Shown in pieces: positions 25,593-34,610 of a stretch of DNA of 64,000 bases (its first letter is position 1; each line of letters starts with the position of its first letter). Made by a program: the position numbers and the translations under genes. The notes below the pieces were generated by a model. It saw nothing but the letters and a program-made list of their open reading frames with translations. It did not search any database and was not told where the DNA came from. Source of the DNA: Arthrobacter dokdonellae (GTDB lineage Bacteria > Actinomycetota > Actinomycetes > Actinomycetales > Micrococcaceae). The stretch is from contig NZ_CP029642.1 of assembly GCF_003268655.1 (NCBI RefSeq), forward strand, positions 4,030,001 to 4,094,000. Direction: 5' to 3'.

Positions 25593-26358
25593 GGCGCTTC
25601 GCATTTATAGTGATTACCCCACCCTGGGATGAATTCAGGCCGCCGTCCGAGCCACCCTTCTCGGTGACGGTTGCTGGCAGGCATGGGGCATGCGGAAACT
25701 TTTTGAGGTTGTTGTTCATGATGATTGCCGCCTTGACGATCGGGGTGGTGAGCCGTGCGGTCAGCAGTCGTAGGCTCTCCGTCCACTGTTCGTTCTAACC
25801 CGCGTTCAACTTGTCCGTTTCCGGCATGATGGCGAACACCACCGATTTAGCTTGCCGGCAGGAGTCATTGGGCGCACCCCTGCCTTTCGTCGCAGCACCG
25901 CTGGCGGAACTTACGGCGCCCCTGAGTATCACTAAAACCTTGGCCACGGACCGCACGCACGGTGACGCCCGTACTGGCAATTTTTACAAGGATTCCCGGG
26001 CACGGGTCTCGCCACCGCCACAGAAGAGCCCGCGCTCGGACCAAGAAGGCCTTACATACCCGAAGGCAAGAACCTCACGACCACCTGGAATCAGCACAGA
26101 TGCCCAAGGAGGCGAATACACCACACCACAGCTGTGGCAAGCACTGGGTAAGGCCAAGATGGCAGCGGTGACGACACATACCGGCGCTGAGGTCATAAAA
26201 AGCAGATTTGACACACCGATCGGGCGAATTGAAGAGTATCGTATCTCCAAACGGGCACGAGTCCGTAAGCTGGATCAGAGCTCGCGGCCGCTAATCAGAG
26301 AAGAATTCTGTGGAATTCTCCATCTCAACGTGGCCACGAGCAACTTTCCGGCTACGGC
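25593..26358. other. Intergenic region without a convincing gene
   Basis: A plus-strand frame at 25811-26362 exists, but its predicted protein shows no family features and looks random. The segment may be decayed DNA between the FadR-type gene and the Cache-like gene. Confidence 0.4.
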
Positions 26359-27135
26359 ATGACCCCCGATCTACCACCCAACCGGGAAGTTCCGTCAATG
26401 AACACCATCACTGAAGTCGTGCATCCAATGATTCTCAGCACCGAAGTCGCACATGCTGCCAACGCTCTCACGTCTTGGATTGGCAACGTTTCGACAGAGA
26501 TCGAAACACTCTCCACCCGCGTTGCCACCCGGCTTGAGGAAAGTCTCGTCGGCACGTCCAAGATCACTAAGACGGCCCGGGTCGGTTTGGGCGAATTCTC
26601 GCAGGAGTTTCTGACGAAGAACACTTATGCTGTCGGCGCTGGGGCGTTCTTCGCCGCGGAATCCGTAAAGGACGGCAGCCGAGCCGTGGAATGGTGGACG
26701 CGCAAGGAATCCGGTGTCTTGGGCCGGCTCGATTTTGACCTGACTCCAGGCAGCCATCGGTACTACGACTACGAAAAGCTGCCGTTCTTCTCGACTGCGG
26801 CGGCCACAGGTGTGCGGACGCTATGGGGACCGTATGTGGACTACCTCGGCTTCGAAGAATATATTCTTACGTTCGCGGCGCCGCTTTCCGTCCATGGAAA
26901 CTTTGCGGGGGTGGCAGGGTGCGACATTCGGATCAAGGATTTGGAACCTCTCCTCATGCCAAGTCTACGAGGCATCCCAGGCGATGCCGCCCTCGTCAAC
27001 GCCAGCAACCGCGTCATTCTCGGTAACTCCGGGATGTACTTGGTTGGTGAGCGGGTCAAATCAAGGACTCCGGAACTGCAGCGCATCGCTCTGGATGTTC
27101 CACACCTTGGGCTCTCATTGATCTACGCCAGCTAG
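26359..27135 (+). CDS. Stand-alone Cache/PDC-like sensor protein
   Basis: 258 residues from the ATG at 26359, or 245 from the ATG at 26398. After a helical N-terminus comes a PDC/Cache-like domain: VLGRLDFDLTPGSHRYYDYE, a conserved aromatic stretch, GPYVDYLGFEEYILTFAAPL and FAGVAGCDIRIKDLEPLLMP. There is no transmembrane segment, so it should be cytoplasmic. The same domain order (helical part, then aromatic/Asp-rich sensor) forms the C-terminal half of the regulator at 48720-50168. It probably senses a small ligand and acts with the FadR-type protein encoded upstream. The family assignment is by pattern only. Confidence 0.65.
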   Translation: MTPDLPPNREVPSMNTITEVVHPMILSTEVAHAANALTSWIGNVSTEIETLSTRVATRLEESLVGTSKITKTARVGLGEFSQEFLTKNTYAVGAGAFFAAESVKDGSRAVEWWTRKESGVLGRLDFDLTPGSHRYYDYEKLPFFSTAAATGVRTLWGPYVDYLGFEEYILTFAAPLSVHGNFAGVAGCDIRIKDLEPLLMPSLRGIPGDAALVNASNRVILGNSGMYLVGERVKSRTPELQRIALDVPHLGLSLIYAS

Positions 27136-27579
27136 CTTCAGCGCGGCCGAAGTAAGCAGGGCCAAGATTCGCATGCGTATGGACCCCACCATCAAGGCAT
27201 GCGTCCAGCGCCGCACTCAATGTCGATGGACATTTCCTTCGCGTTTCTGGACGCCGTTCCGATGGTCGGGGCTAGTTGGATCATCTCGAAACTGAGGCAG
27301 CGGCTTGCTTCGATCGATTCGTCGTCTTGCTCGGACAGTTCGACGCCGACCAGGCGGATCAGGGAGGTCTGTTGTTAAAGGTGCTCACGCCGGCAGTGCA
27401 CGGGAGGTTCTCCCGACATAGGCCTACGTCCAGTCTCTGCGATCAGGCTCAGGGGTCCCAAAGCTATACTGGAGACATACGAATCATGAGATGAAGCTAC
27501 TTGAGCGGCCATCAAATCCCATTAGAGGTCTGATTCGTGAACCCGTGATCATGAATAGTGAGTTGAAGGGGCAAGAACT
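27136..27579. other. Intergenic region with a transposase relic
   Basis: Apart from the IS256-like fragment annotated separately, nothing coding is seen. Confidence 0.35.
27200..27395 (-). pseudogene. C-terminal fragment of an IS256-family transposase
   Basis: Read on the minus strand the DNA encodes LIRLVGVELSEQDDESIEAS, which resembles the conserved C-terminus of IS256 (Mutator-type) transposases (LIRLVGAVLxEQ, then DEW). No catalytic part remains. It is a relic indicating repeated insertion in this region. Confidence 0.5.
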
Positions 27580-27981
27580 TTGAAAGCTGATGATCGGATG
27601 AGGGACCGCTGGAGGCCACGGGTTGGAGACCCTGCCGCTGCGACGCTCATACGCTGCATGCATGCAAGCCTTACACAACTCGCAGCCGTCGTGATTCTTC
27701 TGGTAGCTAGCGTTCTGGTTGTTTTGACCCCGACATGGCCCAATTTTCAGCCCGGATTCCGGGGTGCCATTGCCGTCTTGATGTTGATCCTCATTGTCGT
27801 CGGCATGGCCATACCGGGCCAACTTCGCATCAAATTGAAAAAGCAGGCATGCCTGGATGCTTTAAGTTACCTTAGAGGTACGCGGCACCCGACGTTGACC
27901 GGCATACCGTATCCCGCAATGCGCAGTACGAAGGCTTTCGACAAGTTCATTGAATCCATCACACCAAAACGTCCCGTTTGA
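27580..27981 (+). CDS. Hypothetical small membrane protein
   Basis: 133 codons from a TTG or ATG near 27580-27598. Two hydrophobic segments are clear: LAAVVILLVASVLVVLTP near residue 36 and AIAVLMLILIVVGMAIPG near residue 64. A basic C-terminal tail follows. No family is recognised. The gene lies alone among transposase relics and may itself be a remnant; the two membrane helices make it more credible than neighbouring frames. Confidence 0.4.
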   Translation: MKADDRMRDRWRPRVGDPAAATLIRCMHASLTQLAAVVILLVASVLVVLTPTWPNFQPGFRGAIAVLMLILIVVGMAIPGQLRIKLKKQACLDALSYLRGTRHPTLTGIPYPAMRSTKAFDKFIESITPKRPV

Positions 27982-28414
27982 TAGCCCGATCGCCAATTTT
28001 TGACGAATCGCTCCCGTAATGCGGGTTCGGTCAGACCTCTCTCACCGCGAAGTGCGCGTGCTCGCTTACTCAATACGCGTGGCGTGAAGGACAGATTATT
28101 TCTCGTTGAGCTGGGACGATGAGTTGCGCTACGCCGCCATCCGAGCCCACGGCGATCGCCGAGGACACTCGTTGTTGGTCCATAAGCAGAACCTAGCCGA
28201 AAGAAAGTACCCAACTGCCTCTTGTTGCGCGTCTCAGTTAATCACCGGCAAATTCGGCTTCGTGGTACGGGCAGTTCGGGCACCTCTAAACGAGCGGTGC
28301 CAAGTACCCGGACAAGGCGTACCATCATCCCGTATGTGAACACTCGCTTCTTTGTTTCCACCCGCGCTCATGACATTGCTTACACCGCACTCACGACTTC
28401 CTTTACACACGGTG
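27982..28414. other. Intergenic region without a gene
   Basis: Only short, non-credible frames are present. I see no repeat or RNA gene. Confidence 0.35.
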
Positions 28415-28747
28415 TCAGGACATCGCCGACACCGCGTGCATACAATCAGGCCGACCGGCCGCCGGCTCCTGATGGTAATGCTGCTTTTCGTACTCGATCC
28501 GCTTAAGGACCCACGCCGGTCTCGGTTCGCGGATACGGGCCCCTTGGACCTGCCACAGCGGCATCAACCGCATGCTTGAGGCAACGCGCACGGACAGCAG
28601 TGGGAAGTAGAGGCTTTCTTCCCCGTCGAGCGTGCTGAACATGGTGAATACTGTCGCGTTGGTGACCAGCTGGTGCTCGCCCACCAGGTGGGTGGGCACC
28701 TTGAAGATCCGGCCGCGGTAATAGATCTGCGGGCTGGTCCGGTTCAC
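28415..28747 (-). CDS. Hypothetical protein, possibly truncated
   Basis: 110 codons from a GTG at 28747 with a GGAGG ribosome site. The first 80 residues look like a real protein (PQIYYRGRIFKVPTHLVGEH, then VTNATVFTMFSTLDGEESLY), while the last part is low in hydrophobic residues and may be frame drift. No family is recognised. It lies immediately upstream of the region holding the large transposase and could be the disrupted end of an older gene. Confidence 0.4.
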   Translation of the reverse strand: MNRTSPQIYYRGRIFKVPTHLVGEHQLVTNATVFTMFSTLDGEESLYFPLLSVRVASSMRLMPLWQVQGARIREPRPAWVLKRIEYEKQHYHQEPAAGRPDCMHAVSAMS

Positions 28748-28797
28748 TTACCAGGTCCTCCGGTTGGTCCCGCAGCTTCCCGGTCTCAGGGCTCTGG

Positions 28798-31062
28798 TCA
28801 TGGTGAGGTAATTGCTGTGGGTTGTTGGCTGTGATTGTTGATTTTGTAGCGCAGTATGAGCTGGGTGCCGGGGTAGCGGGTTTCGGTGCTGGTGAGGTGG
28901 GCGCAGAGTTCTTTGATGGCTGCGGTTTTTGCCTTCGTTGGCAGCGGGTTCAGGGTGATGGTGAGGTAGCCGGGGTCTGTGGTGTCGATGTCGCCGGTTT
29001 GGTTGAGGGCCTGGCGCATGAGGGCGTGGGCTTCCTGGTCGGCGCGTTTGTATCCGGTGTTGGTGCGGATCTCTCTCGCGATCGTTACCGCGGTGTTGTA
29101 GGCGGCCATCCGGATGCCGTGATGGATCAGTTTCGTCTCGGTGTCCAGGACTTGCTGGCCGGGGTTCAGGTCCCCGAGCCGGACCTTCGCCGGAATGCTC
29201 TTATGCACCTTCTCGGCAGTTGCCAGGGCGTTTTCGGCTTCCCAGACCGGTGCCATGACCTGGTTGTGCATGGCACTGGTCACCGTGACCTCACCGGCAC
29301 CTTCTGCCGGGGTTTTCAGTGCCAGCAGGTTCGCATCCGCGATCGCGGCGGCCTCGGCGTGGGCATTCCTGGCGGCAACAACTTTTTGGTAGGCCTTCTT
29401 CTTGGCCGGTTCCGGCACCATCCGGTCCTCATTGTCATCGGTGCTGGCGTAGGAGTCGTGGGAGTCCAGCTCGAAGCGCAGGCGGGCGTACCGGAACTGG
29501 TTTTCCTGGCGCCAGCGTGATCCCATCCGATACACGACCTCCCCGGCACCCATGGTGAGGTCGGTGGTGAGGATGTGGATTTGCCGGGTGCCGCCACCGG
29601 TCGCTGCAACGATGCGGCTGAGCTGGCGGATGTTCAGGACTTCCCCGGTTTTCTTCGTGGCAGCGAGGGGCAGGTCAACCACCGTGTCAGCGACCGACCA
29701 CTTCCGTGTCTGCCCGTGCTCGTCAATATGGGTGACCTCCGCAAACAACTTCTCTTCCACGTTTTTGCTGGCGCCCTTGCGCCAGGTCAGCACATCAAAG
29801 CCGCGTTCTGCCATGTGTTTGAACAAATCCGGGGACCAGCCGCCCCGGTCAAAGCCGACCAGTACGCGCCGGTCGTCCCCGACGGCTGTGCGCAGCTCTG
29901 GCAGGAGGTCGCGCAGCTCGGTGGCCAGGGACGCGCCCGGTTCTGCCATGACAACGAAGATGGGGGAACCGTGGGCGTCGGTGACCCAGGTTTCCTCCGT
30001 GGCCGGGACGGGGAACTTGAGCCGGGTGGAGTAGATCTTTCCAATCTTCTTGGTGCCCTGGTAGGCGCGCACATGCCCGTCAACATAAAGCACCGCGGCC
30101 AGGTCCTCGCCCTCGGGGCCCGTTGCTGTGAGGTGGTGTTTGGCCAGGGCGGCGATCAGCTCCTGCGCCTTGCCGTCCTGCACGAGTTGGCTGATGCGGC
30201 GGCGGATCGTTTTGACTTCCGGGGCCCGGTCCAGCCCCAACACCCTCCCGAGTTCCACCGGGTCGAAGCGGGTGGCGCCCTCGGCCCTGGCTTCCCCGGC
30301 CAACGCCCGCAGCACGGCATCAATCAGGATCGTTTCCAGCCCGTAAAACCCGTCCGGCAAAGAACCGTACACTTCCTTCGCGCAGGCCAGCAGCCCGGTG
30401 GTTTCCAGCGCCGGCAACGCCAGGAACAGCCCGGCATGGCGAATGCGGGCGGCGGGGGCAAACACCGGTTCCGCGCACTCAAGGAGCCCGGACCGTGCCG
30501 CGGCCCGCTCGGCCGTGCGGGGCACCGGTTCCGGCAGTATCGGCAGCTGTGGCTGCGGGCCCGCTGCCATGCCCTCCAAGTCAGTGGCTGCCGGCGCTGC
30601 CTCTGTCGAGACGGTCATGGCCATGGCGCGCCGGACCGTGTCCGTGGAAACCCCGGTCGCTTCGGCGGTGGCCCGCAGGCTCGCCCCGCCGGCACGAACA
30701 CGCTGGATTTCTGCTGCTTTCTCCCCGGTCAGCAGGGACGGGCGTTTGGGGCCCTTCTTTACCGGCGCCAACCCCACCAGGCCCGCGCCCTGAAGGGACT
30801 TGCGCCAGCGCCGCAACGATTCCGTGTTGATACCGAATGCTGCGGCGACCTCGTTGACCTGGGCGGCGCCAGTATCGACCAGCTGTGAGGCCGCCAAGCG
30901 GCGCAACCCGTCCTGACCGGGACCCCACACGTAGGCCAGCTGCCCGTTGATGAAGACCTTCCCGCCCGTGGAGTTCTCCAGCAGGGCCGCACGCTCGCCC
31001 ATGAGCACGGCGCCGAGGCCTGGCAGCACGGGAAAGGCGGTTTGGGTGGTCATTGAAACCAT
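28798..31062 (-). CDS. Large putative transposase, family not identified
   Basis: About 754 residues from the ATG at 31062. The N-terminal 150 residues contain two helix-turn-helix-like segments: AAQVNEVAAAFGINTESLRR and AGGASLRATAEATGVSTDTV. The middle has DDE-like Asp residues in LAAVLYVDGHVRAYQG and VLVGFDRGGWSPDL, followed by YRMGSRWRQENQFRYARLRF, where the Glu may complete the triad. The size is far above IS481 or IS3 enzymes. I know similar proteins labelled only putative transposase in Arthrobacter genomes. No clear terminal repeats were found by eye. It lies in a cluster of insertion-sequence relics. Confidence 0.65.
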   Translation of the reverse strand: MVSMTTQTAFPVLPGLGAVLMGERAALLENSTGGKVFINGQLAYVWGPGQDGLRRLAASQLVDTGAAQVNEVAAAFGINTESLRRWRKSLQGAGLVGLAPVKKGPKRPSLLTGEKAAEIQRVRAGGASLRATAEATGVSTDTVRRAMAMTVSTEAAPAATDLEGMAAGPQPQLPILPEPVPRTAERAAARSGLLECAEPVFAPAARIRHAGLFLALPALETTGLLACAKEVYGSLPDGFYGLETILIDAVLRALAGEARAEGATRFDPVELGRVLGLDRAPEVKTIRRRISQLVQDGKAQELIAALAKHHLTATGPEGEDLAAVLYVDGHVRAYQGTKKIGKIYSTRLKFPVPATEETWVTDAHGSPIFVVMAEPGASLATELRDLLPELRTAVGDDRRVLVGFDRGGWSPDLFKHMAERGFDVLTWRKGASKNVEEKLFAEVTHIDEHGQTRKWSVADTVVDLPLAATKKTGEVLNIRQLSRIVAATGGGTRQIHILTTDLTMGAGEVVYRMGSRWRQENQFRYARLRFELDSHDSYASTDDNEDRMVPEPAKKKAYQKVVAARNAHAEAAAIADANLLALKTPAEGAGEVTVTSAMHNQVMAPVWEAENALATAEKVHKSIPAKVRLGDLNPGQQVLDTETKLIHHGIRMAAYNTAVTIAREIRTNTGYKRADQEAHALMRQALNQTGDIDTTDPGYLTITLNPLPTKAKTAAIKELCAHLTSTETRYPGTQLILRYKINNHSQQPTAITSP

Positions 31063-31139
31063 TGTTTCACCCACCCACACAGAAAATCATCACGCCCTTA
31101 TTATCTCACAAGCCGGGTGCGATTAATAGCCTTTCCAGA

Positions 31140-31790
31140 AGAAGATTCGCCGCAAATTCAACGAACTACCGTCACCCCACCGCTACCGTGTCCAGAGCCC
31201 TGGGTCTGGGCGGGGAGGGCTTCCTGGGACTGCTGCTGCCTGGCCAGGAGCGCGCCGCCGCGGTCGCCAGATGGCTCAGCCGCCCTGTGGGCAAGCTGCT
31301 TATCGCGATACGCGGCGTGGGTGGCATGCAGCTGGGCAATATCGATCGGGGTGCCATCGGAACCGCGGTGTTCCCCGGCTTCCCACGCCTGGGCGGGGGT
31401 GAGGTGGGTGCTTCCGACCTTCAGGGACTGATGGCGTCGCCGGTGGTTGTAGTGCTCCCTGAAGCGGACCAGGAGCATGGCGAGTTGCTCAAGGTTCTTC
31501 GGGGCATGAGCATCAAGAAACCGGGTCAGGGTTTGGTGACTGCGTTGCCTTGGCCATACGCTGGCGGATCCGCAGCACGAGTTCCTTGGTCTGGTCCCCG
31601 TAGATTCTCACCGCCGTCTTCGGGGCCCTGGAGTGCGGGTTCAGCGCCTTGTTGCCTTCGGCGATGTAGCTCTAGACTTTGTAATAGGAGGGGCGGCTGA
31701 CGCCCAATTGCATGCAGAGCTACGAGATACTGGCAGAGTCTGGCAGGCCCGGGTCGAACTCAATGATTTGACGGCGAATCGAAGCCGATA
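31140..31790 (-). pseudogene. Decayed IS481/IS3-type transposase
   Basis: The C-terminal integrase-core segment is readable at 31158-31478 (FREHYNHRRRHQSLKVGSTH, then LTPAQAW). Farther upstream on the minus strand lie pieces of an N-terminal helix-turn-helix (QLGVSRPSYYKV) and ALNPHSRAPKTAVRIYGDQ in different frames, and the catalytic core between them is missing. It is an inactive remnant. Confidence 0.6.
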
Positions 31791-32220
31791 ATGTATTTGA
31801 CACTCCTCATTATCGGAAAGCCTGTAGTCAAACCCGGGTCTGCCACGCATCTGATACCTGTAAGCGATGTCATGAGAGATCTTGTATGCGATGTCCTGAG
31901 TGATGCTGTAAACGAAGTCCCGAGAGATCACATACCACCATCCCGTATTCGCCAATCACCAGGAGTAGTCGCGTTATGCCTTCCTTCCGCGGTTCCTAGG
32001 TTGGTCCTGGACGTTCTCCATGGGCGGCGTCAGGCTGACGTCAGCCCCTGTTTTTAGGTTTCGGAGTGAGGACATAAAGAACGAATGACCCGGTGCTGGT
32101 TAACGCAAACGTCGATCTGAGGTTTGTCAAGGGTTCGAACGAGTCAGGGACACCCCTATCCGCCGAAACTTTTATCCGACCGGGAATTCCATCTCAAAAG
32201 TCACTACTCGTGGAATCGGA

Positions 32221-32640
32221 TCATATTTCCTCGTATCGAAATGAATGCGACTCCAACCCTTCCGGATTGGGGCCGTAGATGGTGACCATCCGGGAGTAGA
32301 CGGGGGCCCAGTATCGACCTACTCCGCCAGGATTGACGCGCGCAGCATCGCCCGGCTTCAGGATCACAGTCTGGCCTTGGCTCTCGATATGGAGTTCGCC
32401 TTCCACCACGAAATTGGTCTCGCTATGCGGGTGAAAGTCTTCCCAGGCACAGGCCTCCAACTCCCACTCCGAGAGTATGAAGTCATCCCATGGGCCGATG
32501 GGGCGGGAATTTACGAACCGGCAGCGTAAACGTGGTCCCGCGATCTCCATCGGAGCCATACGCTCTCCTGGCCAGAAATCGATTGCCTTGCAGGTCGTCG
32601 GTGTCGGGCGGGACTGCTTCTGAGTGGTACTCGTGTTCAT
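32221..32640 (-). CDS. Cupin-domain protein (type A, copy 2)
   Basis: 139 residues from the ATG at 32640. Nearly the same C-terminal 100 residues as the protein at 1270-1680: FHPHSETNFVVEGELHIESQ, then KPGDAARVNPGG and a terminal RMVTIYGPNPEGLESHSF. The N-terminal 35 residues differ, as expected for an older duplication. It lies 246 bases downstream of the trimethylamine monooxygenase gene on the same strand, so it could be expressed with it. Retention of one copy beside tmm and another beside the BCCT transporter argues for a role in tertiary amine or amine-oxide metabolism rather than a general function. Confidence 0.8.
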   Translation of the reverse strand: MNTSTTQKQSRPTPTTCKAIDFWPGERMAPMEIAGPRLRCRFVNSRPIGPWDDFILSEWELEACAWEDFHPHSETNFVVEGELHIESQGQTVILKPGDAARVNPGGVGRYWAPVYSRMVTIYGPNPEGLESHSFRYEEI

Positions 32641-32886
32641 GGTTCCAACCGTTTCTTGAAAGACTGCGGAATAATGTCGGGCCGGGAGATTCTCTGGGGA
32701 GAACCGAAACCAGACGCCTTGGGCGACTGTTGTAGTGATGCGCGTAACTACGTGCAAGAATCAATGCACGATTTCTGCGATTATTTTGGAGTGAAAATCA
32801 ACAAGGTTCTTGCGTTGTGCGGATCCTCATTAACTCCAAGATTGTCGGCTGCATGGCCGACCAACCGTGGCCGATCTCACACACAC

Positions 32887-34278
32887 TTAGACATCTACGG
32901 CGACAGCGGCGGGCGTGCCGGTATCTACGTCCTGCGAAGAGCCGTGCAGGTAGCGTTCCAGGGAGTCATCCATGGCGTTGAGCCAACGCGTGTGGTGCTT
33001 GGTGGACACGGTGCCGGTGACGACCGAGCGGTGGACGGCGTCGCGGTAGCCGAGGATGTCCGTGTGCTTGTTGTGCATCCAGTCCTTGAATAACTGGGAA
33101 ACGGCATCCAGATCAAAAGCCGGGTAGTCGGTGGCGTTGATGAGCTCGCGTAAGTAGTCGGACTGGTAGTCGGCCTCGGAGTCGTGGTCCAACAGGGCGG
33201 CCAGGCGTTCGAGCCAGAGCTGGACGTCCGCATCGCGCTCGGCCAGGGATGGCAGGGCAATTTTGCCGGTCATGACGTCGCGCGCAAACCAGGCCTGCGC
33301 GTCAAACATGTTGAAGGTGTAGTACTGGTCCTGCGCCCCTAGGTAGAACAGATTCGTGTTCTGCTGCCACACCACGCCCTTGTAGAGGTTCGCAGGGTAC
33401 AGCACGTTCGGCGACCTAAGCGAGAGCTCGCTGGGCAGGAACGGGTACTTGTGCTGATATCCGGTGCACAGCACGACGACGTCAAACTCACCTTGGGTGC
33501 CGTCGCTAAAGTGCGCAATGCCGCCGTCAAAATGTGTGACGAGCGGGCGCTCCACCGTGTTCCAAGGCCAGTGATAGCCCATAGGTGCCGTGCGGTAGCT
33601 AAGGGTGATGGACGCGGCACCCATCTTGTGGGCCTGCATGCCAATGTCCTCGGCCGAATAGCTGCTGCCGATCATAAGCAGCCGCTTGCCGGCAAAGCGC
33701 TCAGCACCCCGGAAATCGTGGGCATGCAGCACCTCGCCCGGGAAGGTTTTAATGCCTTTGAACTCGGGGACTGCAGGGACGGAGAAATGGCCTGTGGCGA
33801 CAACGAGCTTGTCGAACACGTGCGTCTCAGTGAAGTTGGTTTTGAGGTTCTCAACCGTCACTGTGAATTCCTGCGTTTCCTCGTTGTAGCTGGTGTGGCG
33901 TGCCACGGTGTTGAAACGGACGTATTTTCGGACGTCCGACTTTTCCACGCGGCCCTTGATGTAGTCAAAGAGGACTTCGCGAGGCGGGAAAGAGGAGATG
34001 GGCCGGCCAAAGTGCTCGTCAAAGGAGTAATCCGAGAACTCCAGGCATTCCTTGGGCCCATTGGACCACAGATGCCGGTACATGCTGGAGTGGACGGGTT
34101 CGCCGTGGTTATCGAGGCCGATGCGCCAGGTGTTGTTCCATTGGCCGCCCCAGTCGTCCTGTTTTTCAAAACAGAGGATTTTGGGGATCGCGGCGCCTTT
34201 TTGGCGTGCCGATTCAAACGCCCGCAGTTGTGCCATGCCGCTAGGGCCTGCACCAATGATTCCGACTCGTAGGACCAT
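32887..34278 (-). CDS. tmm: Trimethylamine monooxygenase (flavin-containing monooxygenase)
   Basis: 463 residues from the ATG at 34278 (ribosome site AAAGGAGA); the frame is open farther to 34488. FAD site GIIGAGPSGMAQLRAFESA at the N-terminus, then DWGGQWNNTWR and PVHSSMYRHLWSNGPKECLE, FMO motif ATGHFSVPAVPEFKG, NADPH site MIGSSYSAEDIG, and FNMFDAQAWFARDV. These segments match the Methylophaga/marine Tmm sequence I remember much more closely than general FMOs. It oxidises trimethylamine to the N-oxide with NADPH and O2. It is downstream of the amine oxidase and permease genes, behind a hairpin. Substrate specificity is inferred from sequence resemblance. Confidence 0.88.
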   Translation of the reverse strand: MVLRVGIIGAGPSGMAQLRAFESARQKGAAIPKILCFEKQDDWGGQWNNTWRIGLDNHGEPVHSSMYRHLWSNGPKECLEFSDYSFDEHFGRPISSFPPREVLFDYIKGRVEKSDVRKYVRFNTVARHTSYNEETQEFTVTVENLKTNFTETHVFDKLVVATGHFSVPAVPEFKGIKTFPGEVLHAHDFRGAERFAGKRLLMIGSSYSAEDIGMQAHKMGAASITLSYRTAPMGYHWPWNTVERPLVTHFDGGIAHFSDGTQGEFDVVVLCTGYQHKYPFLPSELSLRSPNVLYPANLYKGVVWQQNTNLFYLGAQDQYYTFNMFDAQAWFARDVMTGKIALPSLAERDADVQLWLERLAALLDHDSEADYQSDYLRELINATDYPAFDLDAVSQLFKDWMHNKHTDILGYRDAVHRSVVTGTVSTKHHTRWLNAMDDSLERYLHGSSQDVDTGTPAAVAVDV

Positions 34279-34560
34279 GGTTCTCTCCTTTTGCATTGAA
34301 TCTTTTGAGGTTGTTATTGTGCAACGTTCTGGGTGAGCATCATTGGCCACGCCGGCAGCCTCCGTTGATGCCTTTTGCAATTGCGGCTGATGCCTTGGTA
34401 TTCGCCCCTGTCTGCCAGGAACAAAATGGCCCGCTGCGTGGGAAAAAGCGTTGTGCTGAACTTCCGCACCAAAAACCCGCACACACATTCACATTTGCTC
34501 GGGCCCCACAATGCTCACGGTGGAACTGGAACGGGCAGGGCGGGTGCGTGGACTCAATGT

Positions 34561-34599
34561 CAGGAGGGCAGACAGTTTCTCGCTCGGTCTGCCCTCCTG
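34561..34599 (-). terminator. 13-bp hairpin between the permease and tmm genes
   Basis: CAGGAGGGCAGAC pairs perfectly with GTCTGCCCTCCTG over a 13-base loop, 12 bases after the permease stop. No T-tract follows on the minus strand. It probably separates the amine oxidase-permease transcript from tmm. Confidence 0.65.
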
Positions 34600-34610
34600 T
34601 GATTGCGAGA

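Noticed and set aside
25811..26362. 183-codon plus-strand frame
   Set aside because: Random-looking composition, no ribosome site or family; overlaps the start of the Cache-like gene.
32887..34278. Baeyer-Villiger or generic flavin monooxygenase
   Set aside because: The run of motifs SSMYRHLWSNGPKECLE and FNMFDAQAWFARDV is specific to the Tmm type in my memory, and the gene context supports it.
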